Source of the DNA: Marinibaculum pumilum
GTDB lineage: Bacteria > Pseudomonadota > Alphaproteobacteria > Ferrovibrionales > Ferrovibrionaceae
DNA: 64,000 nucleotides
NCBI RefSeq assembly: GCF_042646425.1
Contig: NZ_JBHRTR010000054.1
Span: 62,001 to 126,000 of the forward strand
Reading direction: 5' to 3'
Shown here: in pieces, positions 51,777-61,547 of the stretch
How positions within the stretch are numbered: the stretch's first letter is position 1
Layout: each line of letters starts with the position of its first letter
Notes under the pieces: generated by a model
Databases searched by the model: none
What the model was told of the DNA's origin: nothing
What the model saw: the letters and a program-made list of their open reading frames with translations, nothing else
Program-made: the position numbers and the translations under genes

Positions 51777-51833
51777 GGGGCAATGCCGCAGTGCAACATT
51801 GCGAAGAAGGGGGCAGCATGGCGGAGGCCGGTG

Positions 51834-52829
51834 TCAGTGCAGCATCGCGCCGCGATACTGCCATAGGGTGAAGACGAGGTAGGTCAGGATCATCGCGATG
51901 CCCAGGGTGCGGCCGAGCCGGGCTACCGTCACCATCCACAGCGAGAAGACCAGGGTCGTCCCGGCCATCACCCACATGTCGATGGCGAACATGTCCTGTT
52001 CGACCGGCAGCGGCTTGATCAGCGCGGTCAGGCCGAGGATCGACAGGATGTTGAACAGGTTGGAGCCCAGGATGTTGCCGACCACCATGTCGACCTTCCG
52101 CCGCAGGGCGGCGACCAGGCAGGTCGCGAGCTCCGGCAGCGAGGTGCCAAGCGCCACCACCGTCACGCCGATCACCGCCTCCGGCACCCGCAGCGCCGTG
52201 CCGGCGGCCACCGCGCCCTGCACCAGGATCTCGGAGCCGATGATCAGGCCCAGCAGGCCGCCACCGAGGAACAGCAGCGCCTGCCAGGTGGAGGAGACGT
52301 GAAGTTCTTCCTCCTCCAGCTCCGGCTCCGCGCCACCGCGGCGTTCGCTGAAGAAAGCGTAGGCGACATAGGCCAGCAGCACCGCAAAGAGCGCCAGGCC
52401 GTGCCACCGCACGATCTCGCCGGTCAGCATCAGGGCGATAAGCACCCCGGTGGCCAGGCAGACCATCACCGCGTCCTTCACCAGGTTGCGCGGGCGGGCA
52501 ACCAGGGCGAAGACCGCCGCCGTGGCGCCGGTCACCAGCAGGATGTTGGCGATGTTGGAGCCGATGACATTGCCCAGGCTGAGACCCGGATAGCCGGAGA
52601 GATTGGCGTTCACCGAGGTGACCAGCTCCGGCACGGAGGTGCCGAACGCCACCACGGTCGCACCGATGAAGAGCTGCGACAGCCCCAGCCGCTGTGCCAG
52701 GAAGATGGCGGCGCCGACGGTCCAGCCGCCGGCCTTGAACAGCAGATAGAGCCCGAAGGCGATGCTGCCGACCGCCAGGATGGCGAGTTGATAGCTGGAA
52801 AGCGTATGCACCGCGCTGTCGACGCTCAT
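51834..52829 (-). CDS. CaCA-family Na+/Ca2+ exchanger (YrbG-like)
   Basis: 331 residues, ten helices in two inverted halves. Alpha repeats: GATVVAFGTSVPELVTSVNA with GNVIGSNIANILLVTG, and GVTVVALGTSLPELATCLVA with GNILGSNLFNILSILG; both G-T-S-x-P-E-L and G-S-N motifs are complete. An acidic loop (EPELEEEELHVSS) lies between the halves. It should exchange Ca2+ for Na+ or H+. One of three CaCA genes in the window. Confidence 0.93.
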   Translation of the reverse strand: MSVDSAVHTLSSYQLAILAVGSIAFGLYLLFKAGGWTVGAAIFLAQRLGLSQLFIGATVVAFGTSVPELVTSVNANLSGYPGLSLGNVIGSNIANILLVTGATAAVFALVARPRNLVKDAVMVCLATGVLIALMLTGEIVRWHGLALFAVLLAYVAYAFFSERRGGAEPELEEEELHVSSTWQALLFLGGGLLGLIIGSEILVQGAVAAGTALRVPEAVIGVTVVALGTSLPELATCLVAALRRKVDMVVGNILGSNLFNILSILGLTALIKPLPVEQDMFAIDMWVMAGTTLVFSLWMVTVARLGRTLGIAMILTYLVFTLWQYRGAMLH

Positions 52830-52985
52830 GCGCTGGCGGAATCCCTGTGCGGTGGGGAAGGGAGCGGCCGCACGGAACGGGTGCCGGCCGGTTGCCCACG
52901 TCTCCTAGCATGAGGCGGCAGCGATTCCGAGACTGGACATGCCGGCCGGCCGCGAACGGAGATCGGCGCACCGGGGCTCGTGTTT

Positions 52986-53426
52986 TCAGATCTCGAAGCT
53001 TTCCGGATCCAGCCCCAGCGCCTGGCAGATCTCGGCGACCGCCCGGGTTTCGTCCTCGTCGAACAGGCCGTCCGCCGCGGCAATCGCACAGCAGGCCCGC
53101 ATGCACAGCCGCGCGGCCGGTGCATTGCCGCGCAACCGGGCGATGATCTGCAGCGCCTCGTTCCGGCCGCTGACAAAGTCGCGCTCCAGCCTGTCGGCAA
53201 TCGCCATGAAGGCCTGCTCGACATCGCTGGCATCGAAGCCGGACAGGGCCCGGTTGGCCTGCACGAAATCGTGCAGCCGCTTGCGCTCCACCGCCAGGAT
53301 CACGCCGTCGGCGGCGGCCACAAGCGCGCCGCCCGCCACCACGGCATGCAGGAACTCCCGGGTGCCATGGACCGTGGCTTCCTTCTCAAGCCGCTCCGGC
53401 CGTGCCTTGAGCCAGCGCACCGGCAT
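52986..53426 (-). CDS. TerB-family protein
   Basis: 146 residues, all-helical. AADGVILAVERKRLHDFV and AIAAADGLFDEDETRAVAEI give two internal repeats with the conserved Asp-Gly pattern that binds metal in TerB. These proteins are linked to tellurite and general stress responses. No other ter genes are nearby. GGGGGAGTAAC before the ATG supports the start. Confidence 0.85.
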   Translation of the reverse strand: MPVRWLKARPERLEKEATVHGTREFLHAVVAGGALVAAADGVILAVERKRLHDFVQANRALSGFDASDVEQAFMAIADRLERDFVSGRNEALQIIARLRGNAPAARLCMRACCAIAAADGLFDEDETRAVAEICQALGLDPESFEI

Positions 53427-53660
53427 ATCTGGTTACTCCCCCGCAGCATGGCCCGGGCCCCCGGCCCGTGCCGTCGCGATATCAGCCCCACCGGCTCCAG
53501 CAAGACGCATACCTGCCGGTCGCGGCTAAAGCGTACCGGTCTGCGACAGGACTGGCTGCCCCTGCCCCGGTCGCGTTCCACAATGGCACGCCGGCCGGAC
53601 CTGCCGCGGACTCAGGGGGGCCCGCCGGGGCTCAGTCGAAGAGATGCGGCCGGATGCGGG

Positions 53661-54098
53661 TCAGTCCAGACCCGGCTCGGCCGCCATCGCCTGGTCCCAG
53701 TAGGCCGCCTCGATCTTGTGGCCGTCCAGGTCGCGCACGAAGCCGCCGCAATAGGGCGCGCCATATTCCGGCCGCGGGCCCGGCGCGCCATCGTCCCGCG
53801 CGCCTGTGTCCAGGGCCGCGGCGTGGAAGGCGTCGACCTCCGCCCTGGAGGCGGCAAAGAAGCCGAAAGGCACGCCATTGCCGACAGCCGCCCGTGCGCC
53901 GTCGATCGGGGTCTGCACCCAGAATTCCGGAAAGGCCCTGCCATAGGCGACGGCCCCGGGATGTTCCAGCACCCGCCGGCACCCAAGGGTGGCGAGCACC
54001 CTGTCGTAGAAGGCGGTGGCACGGTCGAAGTCGTTCGTGCCGATGGAAACATGGGAGAGGATCGAGGGGGACAGGATCGAGGGGTTGTCATCGGGCAT
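53661..54098 (-). CDS. VOC-family (glyoxalase-like) protein
   Basis: 145 residues. LSHVSIGTNDFDRATAFYDR opens the first beta-alpha module with a metal His; YGAPYCGGFVRDLDGHKIEA carries the second with its His and an acid. There is a short in-frame duplication at the start (PSILSPSILSH, from two GACAGGATCGAGG-like copies). Substrate unknown; many relatives are lyases, dioxygenases or resistance proteins. Confidence 0.85.
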   Translation of the reverse strand: MPDDNPSILSPSILSHVSIGTNDFDRATAFYDRVLATLGCRRVLEHPGAVAYGRAFPEFWVQTPIDGARAAVGNGVPFGFFAASRAEVDAFHAAALDTGARDDGAPGPRPEYGAPYCGGFVRDLDGHKIEAAYWDQAMAAEPGLD

Positions 54099-54268
54099 CG
54101 GAGATTCCTGGCGGGGGCAGTATGGCGACAGTAGCGCCGCGACAGCGACGTGCTAAGAGCGGAAATTTTCCGCGGTGCCGTCCGCCCGCCCCTTGCAAAC
54201 GGCGGCAAGGCGCAAACCTCTTGTTGCGCACCGCGAATTCTTCCGGCGCGACGGAGCCATCCCCCCAC

Positions 54269-55204
54269 ATGTTCATTATCGAAACGGTTGCCGGCCTCGT
54301 CCTGCTCGTCGCCGGCGGCGACCTGTTGATCCGCGGCGCCACGGCGATCGCGCGTCGGCTCGGCGTCTCGCCGCTGCTGATCGGCCTCACCCTGCTGGGT
54401 TTCGGCACCTCGACGCCGGAACTGTTCACCAGCGTCACCGCCGCCCTGGACGGCGCCCCCGGCATCGCGGTCGGCAACGTGGTCGGCAGCAACACCGCCA
54501 ACATCCTGCTGATCCTGGGGATGGCCGCGCTGCTGCGGCCGCTGGCGGTGCCGGTGTCAGGCAAGTGGCGGGACGGCATCGCGACCCTTGCCGCGGCCAT
54601 GGCCTGCACCGCGCTGGTGGCCTATGGCGAGCTGCCGCGACTGGCCGGCATCGCCCTGCTGCTGGGCCTGGCCCTCTATCTGGGCATCGCCTACCGGCAC
54701 GAACGGACGGCCGGGGGCGACGGCGGGGTGGCGGAGGACGACAGCCCGCTGCCCGGCTGGGGCCGGGCGGCCGCCTTCACCCTGGCGGGATTCGCGCTGA
54801 TCTTCCTCGGCGCGGACTGGCTGGTGACAGGCGCGATCGAGATCGCGGCCGCGGCCGGCGTCTCCGACACCCTGGTCGGCCTGACCCTGGTCGCCGTCGG
54901 CACCTCCCTGCCGGAACTGGTGACCTCCATCATCGCCGCCCTGCGCCGGCAGGGCGACATCGCCATCGGCAATGTGCTGGGCAGCAACATCTACAACGTG
55001 CTGGCGATCCTGGGTGTCACGGCGCTGGTACAGCCGATCCCGGTCCCGGCCGAGATCCTGCTCCTGGACATCTGGGTGATGCTGGGCGCCACCCTGGCGC
55101 TGCTGCTTTTGCTGACCTGGCGGCGGCTAGGGCGCGGCGCGGGCGCGGTCCTGCTGGGCGGCTACCTGGCCTACCTGACCGTCCTCGCCGTGCAGGCCAC
55201 CTGA
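54269..55204 (+). CDS. CaCA-family Na+/Ca2+ exchanger (YrbG-like)
   Basis: 311 residues, ten helices. Alpha repeats GLTLLGFGTSTPELFTSVTA with GNVVGSNTANILLILG, and GLTLVAVGTSLPELVTSIIA with GNVLGSNIYNVLAILG, are complete. An acidic loop (GGVAEDDSPLPG) separates the halves. Full set of ion ligands, so it is likely active with Ca2+. It begins MFIIETVAGLVLLVAGGDLL. Paralogue of the exchanger at 51.8 kb. Confidence 0.92.
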   Translation: MFIIETVAGLVLLVAGGDLLIRGATAIARRLGVSPLLIGLTLLGFGTSTPELFTSVTAALDGAPGIAVGNVVGSNTANILLILGMAALLRPLAVPVSGKWRDGIATLAAAMACTALVAYGELPRLAGIALLLGLALYLGIAYRHERTAGGDGGVAEDDSPLPGWGRAAAFTLAGFALIFLGADWLVTGAIEIAAAAGVSDTLVGLTLVAVGTSLPELVTSIIAALRRQGDIAIGNVLGSNIYNVLAILGVTALVQPIPVPAEILLLDIWVMLGATLALLLLLTWRRLGRGAGAVLLGGYLAYLTVLAVQAT

Positions 55205-55238
55205 CGAGGGCCCGGCTCCGCCGCGCCTGCCCGGCGCC

Positions 55239-57401
55239 CTATTCGGCCGCCCGGGCCGCGGCCAGCGGGGCCACCTCGACCAGGTTGTCGGAAAAGGTGG
55301 GTGCGGCGCCAAGATCGGCGAAGGCGCCGGAATTGACCGCCTGCACCGTCGCCTCGCCCGGGCTGCGGGAGCGCCAGTGGCCCATCGGCGCGACGACGAC
55401 CCCCGGCAGGACATCCTCGCTCAGCCGCGCCACCGCCTGGAAGCTGCCGCGGCCATTGCTGATCACCACCGGCATGCCGTCGCCGATATTGCGTTCGCGC
55501 GCGTCGGCGGGATGCAGCATCAGGCTCTGCTCGCCGGCATGGTGCAGCTGCTGCGGCATGTTGGCGAAGCTGGAATTCAGGAAGGCATGGCTCTTCGGCG
55601 ACATCAGGTTCAGCGGATAGCTGGCCGCCAGGCCCGGATTGGTCGACGGCGATTCGTTGGGCGGGATGTAGTGCGGCAGCGGGTCGACCGGGGTGCAGGA
55701 CTGGAACTCCTCCGACCCCTGCCGGAACAGCGGCAGCACGAAATCGCCATTCGCCGCCATCGAGGCGGCGAACTCGCACTTGCCCGAAGGGGTCGGGAAA
55801 TTGCCGTCCCGGTGCGGCGCATAGTCCGCCGCCGGCGGCAGGTTCAGTCGCGCATAGCCGTCGCGGCGCAGGGCCTCCAGGGTGATGCCGGCCAGTGCCG
55901 GGCTGGCCCAGTCCAGCGCCTCCTCGATCATCTGCCGGTCGTCGCGGCGGAAGAACGGGTCGTCGAAGCCCATCGTCGCGGCCAGGCGCCGGAACAGCTC
56001 GGTGTTCGGCACCGCCTCCCCCAGCGGCGCCACCGCCGGATTGTTGTAGGACAGGTAGAAATGCCCCCAGGAGTACATGATGTCCTCCTGCTCCAGCTGC
56101 GTGGTCGCCGGCAGCACGATGTCGGCATGCAGCGCGGTATCGGTCAGGAACTGTTCGCTGACCACCGTGAACAGGTCCTCCCGGCACAGGCCGCGGATGA
56201 TCTTCGCCTGCTCGGGCGCGACCACCGCCGGGTTGGCGTTGTAGACGAACAGGGCGCGGATCGGCGGGTCCAGCGCCATTTCCCCGGTCAGGGCCGGGCC
56301 CAGGCGCCACTGGTTCAGCACCCGGGTGCCCGGGGTCAGGAAGTCCGGCCGCATCAGCCGCCCCCAGTCCAGGGGGAAAGCCCAGACCGGCAGCTGCAGG
56401 ATGCCGCCGCCGGGATGCCGCCAGGCACCGGTCAGGGCCGGCAGGCAGGCGGCCGCCCGCACCGTCTGGCCGCCGCCGGCATGGCGTTCCAGCGCCACGC
56501 CGATGCGCAGCACTGCGGGGTCGGTGGTGGCGAATTCCCGCGCCAGGGTGCGGATATCCTCCGCCGGCACGCCGGTGATCGCGGCCGCCTTCTCCGGCGT
56601 GAAGCCGGCCACCCGCGCCTTCAGGTCATCGAAGCCGAGCGTGTGGTTCGCGACATAGTCGTGGTCCACCAGGTCCTCGGCGATGATCACCTGCATCATC
56701 GCCAGCGCCAGGGCGGCATCGGTGCCGGGGCGGATCGGGATGTGCCAGTCCGCCTTCTTCGCGGTGCGGGTGCGCACCGGATCGATCACCACCACCTTCG
56801 CCCCCTGCGCCTGCGCCTCGGCGATGAATGGCCAGTGGTGCAGATTGGTGCTCATCGTGTTGCAGGCCCAGAGCACGATGTAGCGGGAGAAGCGGAAGGC
56901 TTCCGGATCGACGCCGGCGGTCGGGCCGATGGTCATGAAATAGGCGGTGGAGGAACCGGAATCGCAGAACGTCCGCTCGCTGACCGTGGCCCCCAGCCGG
57001 TTGAAGAACGGGTCGCCGACATTCAGTCCGTTGAGTACGCCTTCGGTGCCCAGATAGCTGTAGGGCAGGATCGCGGTGGGGCCGTCCTCGGCGATGATCG
57101 CCTGCCAGCGCCTGGCGATCGTGGCCAGGGCCTCGTCCCAGCCGATCCGCTCGAAACGGCCGCTGCCCTTCGGGCCGGTCCGTCGCAGCGGATGCAGCAC
57201 GCGGTCGGGACTGTATGTGCGGTCCTGGTAGTTGTTGACCTTGACGCATAGGCCACCCCGGGTGAACGGGTGGTCGGGATTGCCGCGCACCGCGACGGCG
57301 CGGCCGTCGCGCACCGTCACGAGCATCGAACAGGTGTCCGGGCAATCGTGCGGGCAGGCCGCCAGCACGATCCGTTCCGTGCCGTCCGATCCGTTTGTCA
57401 T
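55239..57401 (-). CDS. Molybdopterin oxidoreductase
   Basis: 720 residues. The N-terminal [4Fe-4S] site is Cys-x3-Cys-x3-Cys (ACPHDCPDTCSM) with a fourth Cys in GGLCVKVNNY. Molybdopterin-binding segments include SYLGTEGVLNG, CDSGSSTAYF and WACNTMSTNLHHWPFI, and a C-terminal dinucleotide-binding domain (ADARERNIGDGMPVVISNGR). No Tat signal is seen, so it is cytoplasmic. It belongs to a broad group annotated as anaerobic dehydrogenases; substrate unknown. GGGAGCTTCAT precedes the ATG. Confidence 0.9.
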   Translation of the reverse strand: MTNGSDGTERIVLAACPHDCPDTCSMLVTVRDGRAVAVRGNPDHPFTRGGLCVKVNNYQDRTYSPDRVLHPLRRTGPKGSGRFERIGWDEALATIARRWQAIIAEDGPTAILPYSYLGTEGVLNGLNVGDPFFNRLGATVSERTFCDSGSSTAYFMTIGPTAGVDPEAFRFSRYIVLWACNTMSTNLHHWPFIAEAQAQGAKVVVIDPVRTRTAKKADWHIPIRPGTDAALALAMMQVIIAEDLVDHDYVANHTLGFDDLKARVAGFTPEKAAAITGVPAEDIRTLAREFATTDPAVLRIGVALERHAGGGQTVRAAACLPALTGAWRHPGGGILQLPVWAFPLDWGRLMRPDFLTPGTRVLNQWRLGPALTGEMALDPPIRALFVYNANPAVVAPEQAKIIRGLCREDLFTVVSEQFLTDTALHADIVLPATTQLEQEDIMYSWGHFYLSYNNPAVAPLGEAVPNTELFRRLAATMGFDDPFFRRDDRQMIEEALDWASPALAGITLEALRRDGYARLNLPPAADYAPHRDGNFPTPSGKCEFAASMAANGDFVLPLFRQGSEEFQSCTPVDPLPHYIPPNESPSTNPGLAASYPLNLMSPKSHAFLNSSFANMPQQLHHAGEQSLMLHPADARERNIGDGMPVVISNGRGSFQAVARLSEDVLPGVVVAPMGHWRSRSPGEATVQAVNSGAFADLGAAPTFSDNLVEVAPLAAARAAE

Positions 57402-57624
57402 ATGAAGCTCCCGCGATCCAATGTCCGTCGCCGGCTCTGCCGGCCGATCGTTCGTTTCCCGTCAGGCTAGATCGGCGACAGTCAGGGGTCACGTCACCGG
57501 CTTGCTGTTCTCTTGCCCTGGAATGCTGAAAGCGGCGGCCGGCGGGTCGCGGACCGGACGACGTTCCGGCACGCGAGATATCGGTGCTACCCTGGAACGG
57601 TGCGACGAGGCGGAGGATGCACCG

Positions 57625-58515
57625 GTGCCGCTGGGCGGGCATGGCGAGGCGAAATATCCCCACAGCATGCGGCTGGACAGCAGCGCCGGCCGCGGCTGGA
57701 CCGGCCTGCTCGCCGAGACCTGGCGCCATCGCGCCGGCGACCTGCCCGACATCGAGCCGCGGGAGACGGAGATTATCGTCCTGACCCGCGGCCGGCTGCG
57801 GGTCCGCCGCCGCGGCGACGGCCGGCTGCAGCGCACCGCCGCGGTCCCGGGCACGGTCTGGCTCTGCCCGGCCGGCATCCGGGAAGACATGATCCGCCTC
57901 TACAACGACCTGGAAGAGAGCATCCACATCTACCTGCCGGCCGCGCCGCTCTCCGCGGCGGCACTGCAGGAGTTCGACATCGATCCCGACCGCCTGCGGC
58001 TGCGTTATGACGGCGGCTTCCACGACCCGGTCATCGCCGGGCTGGCGGGGGCGGTACTGGGGGAACTGCGCCGGCCCGGACCGGCCGGCGCCCTGCTGGC
58101 GGAGAGCCTGGCTGCCGCGCTGGCGGTCTACATCCTGCGGCACCATTCCAACCTGTCCCCGGCCGCCCTGCCCGTCGCCCGGGCGGAGGGCGCGCTGGAC
58201 CCGGACCGGCAGCGCCGGGTGCGCGACTTCATCCTCGACAATCTCGGCACCGACCTGACCCTGGAGCAGATGGCGGCGCAGGCCTGCCTCAGCCGCTTCC
58301 ATTTCGCGCGGGCCTTCAAGGCGGCCTTCGGCTGCCCGCCACACCGCTTCGTCCAGGCGCAGCGGCTGGAGCGCGCCCGCCAGATGCTGCGCGACCCAGA
58401 CCTGAGCCTGGCGGAGATCGCCTCGGCCTGCGGCTTTGCGTCGCAGACCCATTTCTCCCGCGCCTTCAAGCAGGCGACCGGCCGTCCGCCCGGCAGCTGG
58501 CGCCGGTCGGACTGA
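57625..58515 (+). CDS. AraC-family transcriptional regulator
   Basis: 296 residues from a GTG with GGAGG eight bases upstream. The N-terminal part is a cupin-like sensor (ETEIIVLTRGRLRVRRRGDG, GTVWLCPAGIREDMI). The C-terminal 100 residues hold two helix-turn-helix motifs (LEQMAAQACLSRFHFARAFK and LAEIASACGFASQTHFSRAF) with the ending FKQATGRPP. Likely activates a nearby or distant target on binding a small molecule; the divergent molybdopterin oxidoreductase is a candidate. An ATG at 57523 would add 34 residues unlike the family. Confidence 0.85.
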   Translation: MPLGGHGEAKYPHSMRLDSSAGRGWTGLLAETWRHRAGDLPDIEPRETEIIVLTRGRLRVRRRGDGRLQRTAAVPGTVWLCPAGIREDMIRLYNDLEESIHIYLPAAPLSAAALQEFDIDPDRLRLRYDGGFHDPVIAGLAGAVLGELRRPGPAGALLAESLAAALAVYILRHHSNLSPAALPVARAEGALDPDRQRRVRDFILDNLGTDLTLEQMAAQACLSRFHFARAFKAAFGCPPHRFVQAQRLERARQMLRDPDLSLAEIASACGFASQTHFSRAFKQATGRPPGSWRRSD

Positions 58516-58827
58516 ACCGGCCCGCTGCCTGACCACCCCGCCGGCCCTCGCAGGCGGCGGGATGCCGGCTTCCGCAATATCGGCCAAGGCGCTATGTTGA
58601 CATTGCAAGCCTGCTCCAGGGGGCCGCTGTCATAGGTTAATGGCAGGTTGCGCCTTCTGACCTATGGTGAAGCAATCGGGTTTACGGCAGCAGCTGCCGC
58701 CCGTTCCGGGCCTCCGGCCCGCATCGCGACCCGGCGCGGCCGGCAACGCGTCCCTGCAGCACCCGCCTGTGCCCCGGGGTCGAGGGCCCGGCAGCATCGG
58801 CGTACGAAACCGTAAGGACGAGCAAGC
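58516..58827. other. Noncoding region before the bacteriophytochrome gene
   Basis: 312 bp without a convincing gene. It contains CATAGGT (58631-58637) and its reverse complement ACCTATG (58660-58666), spaced 22 bases, which could be an operator, and an isolated TTGACA at 58597 without a matching -10. Confidence 0.4.
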
Positions 58828-61464
58828 TTGTCTTCCCTGACATCGGAAGAGGTAGAGAACTGGCAGGGCCCGGTCGACCTGGACAATTGCGACCGGGAGC
58901 CGATCCACCTCCTGGGCGGGATCCAGGATTTCGGCTTCCTGCTGGCGGCTTCCTCCGACTGGATCATCCAGCACGCATCCGCCAATGCGGAACGCTGGCT
59001 GGGGCGTCCGGCGAGCGACATCCTCGGCCTGCCGCTGACCGACCTGGTCGACGGCGAGGCGCTGCATGCGATCCGCAACCGGCTGCAGGGCCTGAGCGGC
59101 CCCGACAGCGTGGAGCGGATCTTCGGCATCGACCTGCTTGGCGACGGCCGCAGCTTCGACGCCGCCGTCCATATCAGCGGCCGCAGCGTCATCCTGGAAT
59201 GCGAGCCGCGCGACCCGGCCGAGGACGATACGGAATTCTGGCGGGTCCAGACCGTGCTGTCGCGGCTGCGCAGCTCCCGCACGGTCCCGGCCTTCCTGCG
59301 GGATGCGGCGCGTCTGGTCCAGTCGATCACCGGCTTCGATCGGGTGATGGTGTACCGCTTCGACGAGGACGGCTCGGGCGAGGTGGTGTCGGAGGCCCTG
59401 CGCGGCGCCCATGAACGCTATCTCGGGCTGCGCTACCCGGCCTCCGATATCCCGAAGCAGGCGCGCGCCCTGTATCGCCGCAACTGGCTGCGCAGCATCG
59501 CAGACGTTGCCGCGGAGCCGGTGCCCGTCGAGCCGCCGCGCAACCCGGAAGGCGCGCCGCTCGACCTGTCGATGAGCATGCTGCGCAGCGTGTCGCCGAT
59601 CCACCTGGAATATCTGCGCAACATGGGGGTCGGCGCGTCGCTGTCGGTGTCGATCATCCAGGGCGGCGAGCTGTGGGGGCTGATCGCCTGCCACCATTAC
59701 GCGCCGCATGGCCTGTCGTTCCGCCGGCGCGCCGCACTGGAACTGTTCGGGGAGACCTTCTCCCTGCTGCTGGAGGCCCGCCTGCGGGACGAGGAGGCGG
59801 AGCGCGAACGCGACGCGCGCGCGGTTCACGACCGGCTGATGCGCAACCTCGCCCTGGGCGGCGAAGGCCTCACCAACAGCGAGGCCCTGGCCTCGATCGC
59901 GCAGGAGATCGAGGGCCTCGTCCCTGCCGACGGCATCGGCATCTGGATCGATGGCGCGTGCAGCCTGCAGGGCGCGGCGCCGGAACCCGACCAGTTCGCC
60001 GACCTGGTGCGCTTCCTGAACCGTGCCGCCAACAGCCAGATCTATGCCGTGCGCGACATCGCCGCCGTGCATCCACCGGCCCGCGGGTTCGCGGAAGACG
60101 CGGTCGGCCTGCTGGCGATCCCGATCTCACGCACCCCGCGCGACTATCTGGTGCTGTTCCGGCGCGAGGTGATCCACACCGTCACCTGGGGCGGAAAGCC
60201 GGACAAGACGATGGCAAGCGGCCCGAACGGCCCCCGCCTGACACCGCGCAAGAGCTTCGAGGCCTGGCGGGAGACGGTGCAGGGCCAGTCGCAGCCCTGG
60301 ACCCCGGCGGAACGGTCGCTGGCCGAAGGCCTGCGCATCACCCTGCTGGAGGTGATGCTGCGCCTGACCGACCGGGTGGAACGCGGCCGCCGGACCGCGC
60401 AGGAGCGCCAGGAGGTGGTGATCGCGGAACTCAACCACCGGGTCCGCAACCTGCTGAGCCTGATCCGGGGCCTGGTGCGCCAGAGCGCGGAACGGGCCAC
60501 CGACCTGCACGCCTTCGTCGAGATCCTGGACAACCGCATCCAGGCGCTGGCCCGCGCCCAGGACCTGATCACCGACCGCAACTGGAAGGCGGCGCCGCTG
60601 CGCTCCCTGATCACGGCGGAGGCCGCCGCCTATCTGGGCCAGAAGGCGGACCGGGTGAAGGTCGACGGACCGCCGGTCCTGCTGCAGCCGGAAGCGTTCT
60701 CGACCCTGGCCCTGGTGGTGCACGAGCTGACCACCAACTCGGCCAAGTACGGCGCGCTCTGCGACACCTCCGGCCGGGTCGAGGTCGCCTGGCATGGCGG
60801 CGATTCCCGGCCGCTGGTCGTGGAATGGCGCGAATTCGACGGCCCCAAGGTGCGGCCGCCGGAGCGGCGCGGCTTCGGCTCGATGATCGTGGAGCGGGCG
60901 ATCCCGCACCAGCTGAGCGGCGCGGCCGAGCTGGATTTCCATCCCGACGGCCTGCGCGCGAGCCTGACATTGCCGGAGCAATACGTGGCGATGGGCTCGT
61001 CCGACGACGAGAGCGGCGCGGAGGCGCGGCTGGCGCGCCGCGACGAGAGCCCCTCCGTTGCCCGGATGCGCCGGATGATCGCCGAAGGCCTGTGGCAGCG
61101 GGTCCTGATCGTCGAGGACAACATGATGGTTGCCATGGATATCGAGAGCTTCTTCCAGAGCCTTGGGATCCGCCACGTGGACATGGCCGGTTCCGTCTCG
61201 GAGGCGCTGCGCCTGGTCGGCGCCAACCCTCCCGACGTCGCCGTGCTGGACGCCAATCTGGGCACCGAGTCGAGCTTTGCCGTGGCCGATCGGCTCGGCG
61301 CCCTCGGTGTGCCCTTCTTCTTCGCCACCGGCTATGGCGAGACCGACGACTTCCCCGTCGCGCATCGCGGGCGGCCGCGGGTGGCCAAGCCCTATGACCA
61401 GACCACCCTGTGGGGGGCGCTCGAGGCGCTTCTGGGAAGCGGCGCTGCCCGGCCGCAGGCCTGA
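58828..61464 (+). CDS. bphP: Bacteriophytochrome - HWE kinase - receiver fusion
   Basis: 878 residues from TTG (AAGGACGAGC upstream). PAS-GAF-PHY sensor: Cys21 in LDNCDREPIHLLGGIQ binds biliverdin; GAF has RYPASDIPKQAR (PASDIP at 204) and YRFDEDGSGEVVSE; the PHY tongue has WGGKP at 454 and PRKSFEAW. The kinase belongs to the HWE/HisKA_2 group (AELNHRVRNLLSLIRGL, His537). A C-terminal receiver (VLIVEDNMMVAMDI, phospho-Asp808 in VAVLDANLG) is fused. It should sense red/far-red light and phosphorylate its own receiver. No heme oxygenase gene, which makes the chromophore, is in the window. Confidence 0.95.
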   Translation: MSSLTSEEVENWQGPVDLDNCDREPIHLLGGIQDFGFLLAASSDWIIQHASANAERWLGRPASDILGLPLTDLVDGEALHAIRNRLQGLSGPDSVERIFGIDLLGDGRSFDAAVHISGRSVILECEPRDPAEDDTEFWRVQTVLSRLRSSRTVPAFLRDAARLVQSITGFDRVMVYRFDEDGSGEVVSEALRGAHERYLGLRYPASDIPKQARALYRRNWLRSIADVAAEPVPVEPPRNPEGAPLDLSMSMLRSVSPIHLEYLRNMGVGASLSVSIIQGGELWGLIACHHYAPHGLSFRRRAALELFGETFSLLLEARLRDEEAERERDARAVHDRLMRNLALGGEGLTNSEALASIAQEIEGLVPADGIGIWIDGACSLQGAAPEPDQFADLVRFLNRAANSQIYAVRDIAAVHPPARGFAEDAVGLLAIPISRTPRDYLVLFRREVIHTVTWGGKPDKTMASGPNGPRLTPRKSFEAWRETVQGQSQPWTPAERSLAEGLRITLLEVMLRLTDRVERGRRTAQERQEVVIAELNHRVRNLLSLIRGLVRQSAERATDLHAFVEILDNRIQALARAQDLITDRNWKAAPLRSLITAEAAAYLGQKADRVKVDGPPVLLQPEAFSTLALVVHELTTNSAKYGALCDTSGRVEVAWHGGDSRPLVVEWREFDGPKVRPPERRGFGSMIVERAIPHQLSGAAELDFHPDGLRASLTLPEQYVAMGSSDDESGAEARLARRDESPSVARMRRMIAEGLWQRVLIVEDNMMVAMDIESFFQSLGIRHVDMAGSVSEALRLVGANPPDVAVLDANLGTESSFAVADRLGALGVPFFFATGYGETDDFPVAHRGRPRVAKPYDQTTLWGALEALLGSGAARPQA

Positions 61465-61547
61465 CGGAGCGCCCGCCGCTGCGGTTGTAGCCACGGCCGG
61501 CGCCCCGTAGTAAGGGCATCCGACAGCTGCATCCGGGAGCAATCGAC

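Noticed and set aside
58631..58666. PpsR-type (TGT-N12-ACA) light regulator site before the bacteriophytochrome gene
   Set aside because: The inverted repeat CATAGGT/ACCTATG has a 22-base spacer and does not fit the PpsR consensus.
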